A stretch of DNA of 34,373 bases from an uncultured Bacteroidales bacterium (GTDB lineage: Bacteria > Bacteroidota > Bacteroidia > Bacteroidales > Paludibacteraceae), in assembly GCA_946617165.1 (NCBI GenBank), contig CAMOJP010000015.1:1-34373 (forward strand), read 5' to 3'. The notes below the pieces were generated by a model. That model searched no databases. It was given only the letters and a program-made list of their open reading frames with translations, and was not told the DNA's origin. Numbering within the stretch: position 1 is the first letter of the stretch; every line of letters starts with the position of its first letter. Below are positions 18,165 through 26,322 of the stretch, piece after piece. The translations under genes were made by a program, and so were the position numbers.

Positions 18165-19297
18165 TGGCTAAACGTCTGCTCATATTATCCGAACCGCTCA
18201 CTCCCCCGTCCTATTCGCCGAGGCTCACATCACTTATTCGCTACTTGAGCGAAAGAGGATGGCAATGTACTCTGGAGAGCGAACCGCTTCCAGCACACCG
18301 GAGGGCAGACAGTATCTTCCGTTATCGTGAATACAATTTCACCAAACGGCTGTTACGCACATACCATGCACAGGATTTCGATGCGGTTTTTTGCTCCACG
18401 TTCTACTATTTTCCCTTACTCACAGCCCGGAGTATAAGCAAGAAGTGGCATTTACCACTCATCATTGATGTGCGCGATATTGCAGAGCAGTGGGGACAAG
18501 TATCCTACTTCACGCAATCATTGCCGCACCTGTTCGGATTAGAAAAACTACTCAGCCGGCTTTACGTAGCGCGAAATATACGTATGCGTAATCGTGTCTT
18601 GAACAACGCAACAGCCGTAACAACAGTTTCTCCGTGGCACCGGCAGTTCTTGCAATCAATCACCTCCGCGCCTGTGTCGCTTATCTATAACGGATACGAT
18701 GAATATGAACTGCAGCCAGAGGATGTAGCAACGGATTACTTCTGCATCGCATACATCGGTCGGATCATCTCACTCCGATTACGTCAACCTCAACTGCTAT
18801 TCCAAGCGGTCAGTGAGTTACAAGCTTCGATGCCCGACTTACAATTAGCGTTTTACTCAGAACCCGAATTGACAGATGCTTTGCGCTCACTGGCGGAACA
18901 ATACCATATACAGGACAGACTTCAATTACACCATTACGTTCCCCGTAGTGAGATACAGAATATTATGGCACAGGCCTCTATCCTCGTAGCATTAGGCGCT
19001 CCGGCTTCAACACAACAACATGGTATTTTGGGCACCAAAGTCTTTGAAGCAATTGGCGTAGAAAAACCCTTTATGCTCATTCCGACGGACGAAGAGAACT
19101 TGGAACAGCTCATCCGGCAGACGGATATAGGAATCGCCTCATCCGATGTGGAGCAAATCAAAGATTTTATTACCAAGCAATATACGCAATGGAAGCAACA
19201 AGGCTATACACGCTGTACTATTACAGACAAGCAACGCTTCTCACGCGCCTACCAAGCAAAACAGTTTGAACAAATACTCCTGCGCTATGTCCGGTAA
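18164..19297 (+). CDS. Glycosyltransferase, GT-B fold (GT4-like)
   Basis: A 377-residue protein with a two-domain GT-B layout and no signal peptide. The N-terminal domain begins RLLILSEPLTPPSYSPR and includes IIDVRDIAEQWG, a pattern frequent in polysaccharide GT4 enzymes. The C-terminal nucleotide-binding domain starts near FCIAYIGRI and includes YVPRSEIQNIMAQASILVALG and ILGTKVFEAIGVEKP; the Glu of that last segment is the usual donor-contacting residue. It probably adds a sugar to a lipid-linked intermediate on the cytoplasmic face. Its ATG overlaps the preceding stop by one base, and its end overlaps the following GT2 gene by 11 bp. Donor and acceptor are unknown. Confidence 0.85.
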   Translation: MAKRLLILSEPLTPPSYSPRLTSLIRYLSERGWQCTLESEPLPAHRRADSIFRYREYNFTKRLLRTYHAQDFDAVFCSTFYYFPLLTARSISKKWHLPLIIDVRDIAEQWGQVSYFTQSLPHLFGLEKLLSRLYVARNIRMRNRVLNNATAVTTVSPWHRQFLQSITSAPVSLIYNGYDEYELQPEDVATDYFCIAYIGRIISLRLRQPQLLFQAVSELQASMPDLQLAFYSEPELTDALRSLAEQYHIQDRLQLHHYVPRSEIQNIMAQASILVALGAPASTQQHGILGTKVFEAIGVEKPFMLIPTDEENLEQLIRQTDIGIASSDVEQIKDFITKQYTQWKQQGYTRCTITDKQRFSRAYQAKQFEQILLRYVR

Positions 19298-20009
19298 AAT
19301 ATTCATCATCATACCTGCATTCAATGTCGGACCATATATGGCTGACTGCTTATGTTCACTCACACGGCAGAGTTATACGCAGTGGCAGGCTGTTATCGTA
19401 GATGACGGCAGTACCGATGATACACCACGTATAATAAACGCTTTTGTTCAATCCGATCCGCGTTTCACACTTCTTACACATCATACCAACAAAGGACAAT
19501 CAGCTGCACGTAATACAGCCTTGAACTACATTGGCACTCAGACTGGCGAATACGTGACTTTCCTTGATGCGGACGACTATATAGATTATGACTATTTACA
19601 CACGCTTGTTCAACATATTAACCACTACGATGTTGTACAAGTCGGCTACAAACGTTTCACGGATGAAGGACTGATTATAAGTGCATGTGCACCTAAACAT
19701 TTCTATCGCTTTACCTCTGCTTGTATGCGACTGTACAAAAAGGACTTTATCCGACAAGTGGGCTCCTTCCCTGAAAACATGATATACGAGGACGTGATTT
19801 TCTCCTTGCAGGTATGGGCACACAAACCGCAATATACCATCCTCCCTTATACCGGCTACAACTACCGTCTCAATCCTACATCTACGACGGCTGAACATAA
19901 TCGCAAAGCACAACAGCATCTTTATCACGCAATAATGCATACCAAAGCATCGCTGTGGCTCAAAATTTATACAATCTTACGACTTAAATGGCATTTTACT
20001 TATGAATAA
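19287..20009 (+). CDS. Glycosyltransferase family 2
   Basis: A 240-residue GT-A enzyme starting at MSGKIFIIIPAFNVG. The frame is open further upstream to 19146, but the GT2 domain begins exactly at the ATG at 19287, and the upstream extension lies entirely inside the preceding glycosyltransferase, so the shorter start is preferred. The nucleotide-sugar site is VIVDDGSTDDTPRI, the metal-binding DxD is in FLDADDYIDY, and the acceptor-side acidic motif is NMIYEDVIFSLQ. There is no membrane helix. At 240 residues it is short for the family and lacks a long C-terminal extension. It overlaps the previous gene by 11 bp and the next by 8 bp (ATGAATAA). Confidence 0.88.
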   Translation: MSGKIFIIIPAFNVGPYMADCLCSLTRQSYTQWQAVIVDDGSTDDTPRIINAFVQSDPRFTLLTHHTNKGQSAARNTALNYIGTQTGEYVTFLDADDYIDYDYLHTLVQHINHYDVVQVGYKRFTDEGLIISACAPKHFYRFTSACMRLYKKDFIRQVGSFPENMIYEDVIFSLQVWAHKPQYTILPYTGYNYRLNPTSTTAEHNRKAQQHLYHAIMHTKASLWLKIYTILRLKWHFTYE

Positions 20010-21792
20010 ACGATTAGTCATTGCATTACTATGTTTGTTTTTGTGCTGGTCCGCTAAGGCAGAATTGGCGATTTACAACGACCTGCGTTACGACATTGAC
20101 TGGATAGAAGGAACGGCTCAAGTTGCCGAGAACCAAACATTGGGATGGAATAATAAGCAGGATATACAAATAACGATACCTGCTACGATTACAGTAGGGC
20201 AACGCACCTACACAGTAACAGGTATAACCGAAAACGCATTTAAAGGATGTAAGTATCTGACCGGCATTGTTCTTCCGGACGGATTGGAATATCTCAGCCG
20301 TTCCGCTTTCGAAGGAACAGGTATTTGGCTCAATAAGGAGAACTGGAACGAAGGTGTGCTTTTTATTGACAGTTGCCTCGTTGCATCCGATAAGACGATT
20401 GCACCACGATATCTTGTTCCATCTTCTACCAGACTTGTTGCAGCCGGAGCCTTTCAAGGCAATAAGACCATTACCCGCGTAGAATTACCGTCCACCATTA
20501 CACGGATAGACAACGATGTCTTTCGGGATTGTAAAAACCTGACCAAGGTCATTATCCCCCACTCTGTTCAATGGATAGGGCAGGACGCATTCCTAAACAC
20601 CGGTATATGGCTCAATGAAAAGAAATGGCGCAAAGGGGCTTTATATATCGACAGCTGCCTTATCGCAGTTAATGACAATGCCCCTGCTGCTTTCGTCTTT
20701 AAGGACAAAGTTCCCACGCGTTTACTGGCAGCCGGTGCTTTTCGAGGCGCGAAACAGTTACGTACAATCACCTTACCCGAACGCATAACAATTATTCCTG
20801 TAGCCTGTTTCTACCAATGCGAAGCGCTGCAGGAAGTGGTTATTCCGGCAGCCGTCAAACGAATTGAACGCTTGGCATTCTCCGATTGCACACACCTCAA
20901 AGCCATTCGGTTGCCTCAAGGACTCGAATCAATAGAAGCAGGAGCCTTTTCCAAATGCGGTAATATAAAAGAGGCACTATTACCGGATTCAATCATCGGG
21001 ATACCTACAGCCTGTTTCTTCTTATGCAAAGAACTTAAGAGCGTTACACTCCCCGCACATTTAGAGGTAATCAGTGACGGAGCATTTGCCGGATGCGCAA
21101 ACTTGGAAGCTCCAATCTTGCCCGCAACGCTGAAACACATTGGCGAAAAAGCGTTTGCCGCATGTGGACGATTTAGGAAAGTGAATATCCCGGCTACCGT
21201 TACTACGATTAAGAAAGCTGCCTTTACCGACTGCTCGCACCTGTACGAGATTACGCTGCCGGAAGGACTATACGCCATTGACGATGAGACTTTTAACAAC
21301 TGCCTGTCCTTAGAGCGAATTACACTTCCTAAAGCATTATATAGAATAGGGAAAAGGGCGTTCAACAATTGTCTTGAGTTGTACAATCTGCAAATCACAG
21401 ACAATGTACATGTCATCGAGGAAGAGGCTTTTATGGATTGTAAGAAATTATGTGAGATTGCACTACCTCCGTTATTGAAGACTTTGGAAAGCGGCGCTTT
21501 TGCATCCTGCATCAATTTGACCAAATTAACGCTGAACGAGCAGTTAACCGCAATTGGCGACGGAGCTTTCTATCAATGCCGTCAACTTAAAGAGGTCTTT
21601 TTGCCGGATAGCGTATCTACAATCGGAGAAGACGCATTTATGGAATGTAAGAACTTGCGCGCCATTCGCATACCACAAGGACTGAAAACTATTGGCGCGA
21701 ATGCTTTCCGGGACTGCGAAAGTTTACGGCAACCTGCCTTGCCGGCTGAAACAATTGTAGGTAAAAATGCCTTTAAAGGATGTAAGAAATAA
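20002..21792 (+). CDS. Secreted BspA-like leucine-rich repeat protein
   Basis: A 596-residue protein with a signal peptide (residues 1-20, ending SAKA) followed by about twenty LRR_5/BspA-type repeats of roughly 23 residues (pattern I-P-x-x-V-x-x-I-x-x-x-A-F-x-x-C-x-x-L). Such proteins are surface or periplasmic binding modules. Between the early repeats a non-LRR insert occurs twice: residues 106-199 and 200 to about 293 both start TGIWLN and contain a W-x-x-G-x-L-(F/Y)-I-D-S-C-L segment. The protein ends in a repeat (KNAFKGCKK) with no T9SS tail or membrane anchor, so it may stay periplasmic. It overlaps the upstream GT2 by 8 bp, placing it in the polysaccharide gene set; binding a glycan product is speculation. 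Confidence 0.87.
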   Translation: MNKRLVIALLCLFLCWSAKAELAIYNDLRYDIDWIEGTAQVAENQTLGWNNKQDIQITIPATITVGQRTYTVTGITENAFKGCKYLTGIVLPDGLEYLSRSAFEGTGIWLNKENWNEGVLFIDSCLVASDKTIAPRYLVPSSTRLVAAGAFQGNKTITRVELPSTITRIDNDVFRDCKNLTKVIIPHSVQWIGQDAFLNTGIWLNEKKWRKGALYIDSCLIAVNDNAPAAFVFKDKVPTRLLAAGAFRGAKQLRTITLPERITIIPVACFYQCEALQEVVIPAAVKRIERLAFSDCTHLKAIRLPQGLESIEAGAFSKCGNIKEALLPDSIIGIPTACFFLCKELKSVTLPAHLEVISDGAFAGCANLEAPILPATLKHIGEKAFAACGRFRKVNIPATVTTIKKAAFTDCSHLYEITLPEGLYAIDDETFNNCLSLERITLPKALYRIGKRAFNNCLELYNLQITDNVHVIEEEAFMDCKKLCEIALPPLLKTLESGAFASCINLTKLTLNEQLTAIGDGAFYQCRQLKEVFLPDSVSTIGEDAFMECKNLRAIRIPQGLKTIGANAFRDCESLRQPALPAETIVGKNAFKGCKK

Positions 21793-21816
21793 TTTGAACA
21801 CTCTAAGTATAATCAT

Positions 21817-23142
21817 ATGTTTAAACGCCTACAGATAGTAGCTTTGTTACTGTGTACACTACCGGTTTTTGCTTCGCGCCAGGACACCACCAAACACAAG
21901 CTCCCTATGGATTTTCGTGTTTCATTCCGCGGTGGTGTGATGACGAATGATTTATTTGGGAACGACAAACTCAAGAAGTTCTGCCCATATGTTCACCCTA
22001 CGCTCGGCGGCGAGTTTGCAGTGGCTTTTCATCCCGACTGGCAGGCATTACATATATGGAACGATGCTTCAGTAGGCGTGGCGTTGTCTGCTTACTACTT
22101 GGGGAATCCTGAAAAATTAGGTTATGCTATTGCGCCGTACGCTTTCTTGGATGTACCATTGGTTAAGGTGCCTCATTTTATATTAGGTCTTCGCCTCGGC
22201 TTTGGATTCGCGTTCCTCACTAAAACGTATTTCAATACGGTGCCCGAAGGGCACGCCTACAAGGATATGGGCTATATTGCAGCAGACGGAACGAACCTGC
22301 GTGCTAACGAGTGCATCGGCAGTGTATTCAACTTCCATTTCCCTGAAGCTATTTACATGGAATTTCCTATTAAGAACGGTTGGGCGATTACCGCCGGAGG
22401 GGGGTGGTATCACTTCTCCAACGGCAGTACGATTCAACCGAATACCGGATATAATATCTTTGCAGGTGAATTAGGAGTGCGCTATATGCCGGACGACAAA
22501 GATATGCTTCCCACAAAGAACGAGGCAACCAAAACCGACTACCGCAAAAAGAAATGGGAAGTCGAATTAGCATGGTCGGGAGCTGCCAGACAAGTGTACT
22601 ATCGCGACCAACAGACTTTTTTCGGTTTTACCCTTCAAGCGGCAGCTTACTGGCGCGCACATAACGTATTCCGTTTGGGTGGTGGTGTGGACGTATTCTA
22701 CGACAACAGTTACATGCCGCGAGAAACGAAATTCGGTAAGACAAACGTAGCAGCAGCCCGTTCTAATGGAGCGGACTGTTGGCGCTTAGGAATCAGTCTG
22801 CAACCCGAGTTAGTGGTAGGTAAACTGACTTGCGGTTTCCATATTGGTATGTATCTACTGGATAATGTCAAGTCTCTTGAACCCGGAACGGCAGACGACC
22901 AAGCCAAGTACTTAACAGAAGAACAACGCTCTGAATATGCAGCAACCGGGCGGGTTACGAAAGGGATTGTATATCCCTACGATTTGGGGAATGCAGGTCA
23001 AGGAGGCCATCCCGACGGATGGATTTATACACAATTGGTACTACGATATCACCTGCCCTACCATATCTTCATTCAGGGCAATATGAAATCGCATATAAGT
23101 AAAGTGGAATTCGTTTGTCTGGGAATAGGAGCTTATTTATGA
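21817..23142 (+). CDS. PagL-like outer-membrane acyloxyacyl hydrolase (lipid A deacylase family)
   Basis: A 441-residue protein with a signal peptide (residues 1-19, ending PVFA) and amphipathic strands with aromatic girdles, ending in a strand closing on Leu, as in outer-membrane barrels. Residues 199-213 read HFSNGSTIQPNTGYN, matching the PagL signature H-x-S-N-(G/A)...P-N-x-G; H199 and S201 correspond to the catalytic His/Ser pair known for PagL. The acidic third residue is not obvious: the position twelve after the serine is Asn, with E218 as a possible substitute. At 441 residues it is more than twice the length of Pseudomonas PagL, with a long second half (about 245-441) of further barrel-like sequence. 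Likely role: removing a fatty acid from lipid A. It closes the polysaccharide run, and its last 6 bp overlap the convergent gene. Confidence 0.68.
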   Translation: MFKRLQIVALLLCTLPVFASRQDTTKHKLPMDFRVSFRGGVMTNDLFGNDKLKKFCPYVHPTLGGEFAVAFHPDWQALHIWNDASVGVALSAYYLGNPEKLGYAIAPYAFLDVPLVKVPHFILGLRLGFGFAFLTKTYFNTVPEGHAYKDMGYIAADGTNLRANECIGSVFNFHFPEAIYMEFPIKNGWAITAGGGWYHFSNGSTIQPNTGYNIFAGELGVRYMPDDKDMLPTKNEATKTDYRKKKWEVELAWSGAARQVYYRDQQTFFGFTLQAAAYWRAHNVFRLGGGVDVFYDNSYMPRETKFGKTNVAAARSNGADCWRLGISLQPELVVGKLTCGFHIGMYLLDNVKSLEPGTADDQAKYLTEEQRSEYAATGRVTKGIVYPYDLGNAGQGGHPDGWIYTQLVLRYHLPYHIFIQGNMKSHISKVEFVCLGIGAYL

Positions 23143-24351
23143 TTTAAGCAGATGGTCCTCCATCAGATAGACCTGCTCCAAAGGAATACCTTTCTCAACC
23201 AGCATCTTACGGTCCGGACGGAACAGGTCAAAGAACGCACGAACACTCTTACACAAGCGTTTCGCTTCACGATAGTTCTCATAAGCCATCATTTTATCTC
23301 CTTTGAGGAAGCAGCAGTGACCGTAGTTGATATAGTCTTGGGCATTGGCACGTCCTGAACGAAGCCGTTGCAACAACCATTCTTCCGCATCTTCCGTTCT
23401 GTCCCACATCAGAGCCATGGAGCCTGTTTCAAGATACAGTTGTTCTATTTCCGAGTTCCTTGACTCATCCTCTCCTACAATCTGGTCGAACACCCAGGTT
23501 TCGGGAAGCATCTCCACGATAGTACGGATATAATCCTCTTCCGTCTTTGGCATTAACTTACCAAGATGTTTCATAGCGTCTTCTACAGACCCTTTCTTGG
23601 CATCATCGCCCAACAGCGTCCATATTTCTTCCGGAACATCATCCGGCGTAATATGGTTACTGTCTATCATATCTTTTATGCTCTTGTTGACAGAGCGGAT
23701 AAGCGCACACATAACCGTGTAGGCACGCTCATCGTCGGCGTTCTCTATAAAGCGTTGCTGTAAATCCGGAAAGAAATCTATACGTACGTCCCATTGGGCA
23801 AGCAGTAAGATAGAAGAAGCTAAAGCCTGCTCAGCCACCATCTGATTATCGGCAACGATGAGGTCCAGCAGTGTTGACATCGCGCTCTCGTCAAACATAT
23901 CACGCAGATGAGTAGTCATCGCAGCCGTCGCTGCTAATGCTTCTGCAGCACGATTTGTATCATATGCTGCCTCAACAAGCCAATCTAAGTCCTCGTCTTG
24001 CAAATGCACACAGGATGAGAAGTAATTGATAATACTGGACACATTCCCGGGTTCAAATCCGTGCATATCCGGTGATTTACCCTGCTTAAGACACATATCG
24101 GCATACATCTCGTCTGCCAGACGATAGACCTCCGTCGTCAATTGGTTATGTATCGTATCGCGTTCGGGGTCATCCGCCACAAGATAATAGTCGAACAGTT
24201 GTTTGTAGTTATCCTCTAATGAGTGAATACGGTCAACGTAAGGAGCAAAACCCAATTCATGCGCCCACTGACGCAAGACAACGAACGCATGATTAAGCAT
24301 ACGTTCCGTCATAGCGTGTTCCATCATATTGCGTTGCTCGTCGAGGCTCAT
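23137..24351 (-). CDS. Hypothetical protein, helical, TPR-like C-terminus
   Basis: A 404-residue, acidic, all-helical protein with no signal peptide or membrane helix. I do not recognise a named family. The last third (about 320-385) resembles tetratricopeptide repeats: TEDAEEWLLQRLRSGRANAQDYINYGHCCFLKGDKMMAYENYREAKRL has the W/G/Y/A/A spacing of a TPR pair (shown here in two parts: AEEWLLQRL and YGHCCFLKGDKMMAYENYREA). The N-terminal two thirds carry regular hydrophobic heptads that could be degenerate repeats. It lies 3 bp after a glycosyltransferase gene on the same strand and is last in the minus-strand run. Its stop codon interleaves with that of the convergent lipid A deacylase-like gene. 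Probable cytoplasmic scaffold; function unknown. Confidence 0.7.
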   Translation of the reverse strand: MSLDEQRNMMEHAMTERMLNHAFVVLRQWAHELGFAPYVDRIHSLEDNYKQLFDYYLVADDPERDTIHNQLTTEVYRLADEMYADMCLKQGKSPDMHGFEPGNVSSIINYFSSCVHLQDEDLDWLVEAAYDTNRAAEALAATAAMTTHLRDMFDESAMSTLLDLIVADNQMVAEQALASSILLLAQWDVRIDFFPDLQQRFIENADDERAYTVMCALIRSVNKSIKDMIDSNHITPDDVPEEIWTLLGDDAKKGSVEDAMKHLGKLMPKTEEDYIRTIVEMLPETWVFDQIVGEDESRNSEIEQLYLETGSMALMWDRTEDAEEWLLQRLRSGRANAQDYINYGHCCFLKGDKMMAYENYREAKRLCKSVRAFFDLFRPDRKMLVEKGIPLEQVYLMEDHLLKS

Positions 24352-24354
24352 AAC

Positions 24355-25326
24355 TTAGATCTCCTTAGCTATCAGATAATCATTTCGGGTCTGTGAGTTA
24401 CGAATTATCAGTTCTCCCAAGAAACCGGCGAGGAAGAGCATACACCCCAAAACCATGGATAAGATGGACAGGTGGAAATAGGGATTGTCAGCAACTAACA
24501 GCGCGTGCTGACCATGATACAATGCATAGAGTTTCATCGCTCCTACAATGATAATAGCAATGAAACCTATCATAAACATCAGACTTCCTATAAGACCGAA
24601 GAAGTGCATAGGTTGTTTGCCGAACTTGTTTAGGAACCATAGTGTCATCAAGTCCAAGTAGCCGTTAACGAAACGGTTGATACCGAACTTAGATACGCCA
24701 AACTCGCGTTTACGATGTTGTACCACTTTCTCTCCTATCTTGGTAAATCCGGCATTCTTAGCTAAGTACGGGATATAGCGGTGCATCTCAGAGAACACCT
24801 CGATATTCTTAACCACCTCATTGCGATAAGCCTTCAAACCACAGTTCATGTCGTGCAGGTGGATGCCGGTTACCTTACGGGCGGTAGCATTAAACAGTTT
24901 GGAAGGAATATTCTTCGTTAACTTATTATCAAAGCGTTTCTTCTTCCAACCGCTAACCAAGTCATAGCCCTCTTCTTTTATCATATGATAGAGAGCCGGT
25001 ATCTCATCGGGAGAGTCTTGCAGGTCGGCGTCCATCGTAATCACCACATCACCTTGAGCTGCCTTAAAACCGCAATAGAGTGCTGCCGACTTACCGTAGT
25101 TACGACGGAAGCAGATACCGTGGATAGCAGCATTACTGTCTTTGGACGACGATTGCTGTTTCTTGATATCTTCAATTACTTGCCACGAGTTATCCGTGGA
25201 ACCATCATTGACGAAGATTATCTCATAAGAGAATGTATTCTCCTTCATTACGCGGGCTATCCACTCGTGTAATTTGGGAAGAGACTCCGCCTCATTAAAG
25301 AGAGGTACAATAACGGATATATCCAT
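24355..25326 (-). CDS. Polyprenyl-phosphate glycosyltransferase (DPM1/GtrB/ArnC-like GT2)
   Basis: A 323-residue GT2 enzyme with a cytoplasmic catalytic domain (ISVIVPLFNEAESLP, FVNDGSTDNSW, metal site MDADLQDSPDE) and two C-terminal membrane helices (about 230-255 and 275-300). This is the layout of GtrB/ArnC enzymes, which load a sugar onto undecaprenyl phosphate for flipping to the periplasm. I chose the ATG at 25326, which gives MDISVIVPLFNE; an in-frame TTG at 25332 adds only two residues and is less likely. It follows the MscS gene by 6 bp and precedes the TPR-like gene by 3 bp, suggesting one transcript. The sugar donor is unknown; glycosylation of lipid A or of T9SS cargo tails is possible. 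Confidence 0.9.
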   Translation of the reverse strand: MDISVIVPLFNEAESLPKLHEWIARVMKENTFSYEIIFVNDGSTDNSWQVIEDIKKQQSSSKDSNAAIHGICFRRNYGKSAALYCGFKAAQGDVVITMDADLQDSPDEIPALYHMIKEEGYDLVSGWKKKRFDNKLTKNIPSKLFNATARKVTGIHLHDMNCGLKAYRNEVVKNIEVFSEMHRYIPYLAKNAGFTKIGEKVVQHRKREFGVSKFGINRFVNGYLDLMTLWFLNKFGKQPMHFFGLIGSLMFMIGFIAIIIVGAMKLYALYHGQHALLVADNPYFHLSILSMVLGCMLFLAGFLGELIIRNSQTRNDYLIAKEI

Positions 25327-25332
25327 AATCAA

Positions 25333-26316
25333 TTAGTTTTCTTTAGTTATAGTAACGTGTGGATATGCGAACTCGAATCCATGTTGCGGCAGTTCGTCAT
25401 AGAAGCGTTGTTGCATATCGAAGAATACGTCCCAGTAATCAGTACTGCGTACCCAGGCACGAACAATAAAAGTGATGGCGCTATCGTCTAACGACTTGAG
25501 CGCTACAAAAGGAGCCGGGATTGCCTCCATACGATATCCCACAGTACTGAGTTGATACTTTGATATATTCAGCTCTTTGTAGAGTTTGTTCATATTGGTA
25601 TCGGCTTGCAGCACCCGTTTGTCTTCGGCGAGCATAGTTGTTACTGTCTGTTTAAAGGTCTCGGTGTTTGCACCATACCCTACACTGACGAGCCACTCTA
25701 CCCTGCGCAACGGACGACCCGAGTAGTTCTTAATAGTACCGTTCGACAAGGCACCGTTTGGTAAGATTACTACGCAGTTATCGGGCGTCAGTATTTTTGT
25801 GGACGTGATATTCACCTCAACGACAGAACCTGAATAGCCTTGAGCGTCAATGAAGTCGCCGGCTTTAAACGGCTTAAAGGCTAATAACATGATACCTCCC
25901 GCAAAGTTCTGTACGGTACCGGAAAGCGCCATACCGATAGCCATACCGCCGGCTGCTAATAGCGCCGCCAGCGAAGTCGTATCTACCCCTAATGTGCCAA
26001 CGGTTATCACTATGAGTATCGTCATTAGTGATATACTGACAAAGGATGTAACGAACGAAGCAAGAGTCTTCTCTGTCCCACGCCGGTCAAATGCCCGTTT
26101 GAGAAGCTTCCTTATCCATTGAATAAGGTAATAGCCGACAACAAGAATAACTAATGCTGCCAATACCTTAAGACCGAACAGGATGACGCTATGCATCAAT
26201 TCGTTCCAAAATGCATCGGGGTCTTCCTTTATCTGTTGGATAATATCCTGCGTGACCTGTCGCACGGAGTCAGGCGGAAGCACCTTAGGTTTTATGGGAG
26301 GTGTCTGTAGGAGCAT
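25333..26316 (-). CDS. mscS: Small mechanosensitive channel, MscS family
   Basis: A 327-residue protein close to the size of E. coli MscS, the stretch-activated channel that releases solutes on osmotic downshock. After an N-terminal periplasmic segment there are three membrane helices. The pore-lining third helix is Gly/Ala-rich (LAALLAAGGMAIGMALSGTV). The beta-domain has the family pattern FKAGDFID-QGYSGSVVEV followed by TPDNCVVILPNG, and an alpha/beta cap ends the protein. It is 6 bp after the M3 peptidase stop and 6 bp before the glycosyltransferase ATG, so it lies within one minus-strand transcript. Confidence 0.93.
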   Translation of the reverse strand: MLLQTPPIKPKVLPPDSVRQVTQDIIQQIKEDPDAFWNELMHSVILFGLKVLAALVILVVGYYLIQWIRKLLKRAFDRRGTEKTLASFVTSFVSISLMTILIVITVGTLGVDTTSLAALLAAGGMAIGMALSGTVQNFAGGIMLLAFKPFKAGDFIDAQGYSGSVVEVNITSTKILTPDNCVVILPNGALSNGTIKNYSGRPLRRVEWLVSVGYGANTETFKQTVTTMLAEDKRVLQADTNMNKLYKELNISKYQLSTVGYRMEAIPAPFVALKSLDDSAITFIVRAWVRSTDYWDVFFDMQQRFYDELPQHGFEFAYPHVTITKEN

Positions 26317-26322
26317 ATTCTT

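Noticed and set aside
19146..19286. Upstream extension of the GT2 gene
   Set aside because: These codons lie inside the preceding glycosyltransferase gene, and the GT2 domain starts right after the ATG at 19287.
21785..21800. A TAATTTG sequence before the PagL-like gene as a promoter
   Set aside because: Spacing inside the element is one base short of TAnnTTTG and no TTTG lies at the -33 position.
25327..25332. TTG start for the GtrB-like gene
   Set aside because: An ATG two codons later gives the normal N-terminus of the family.
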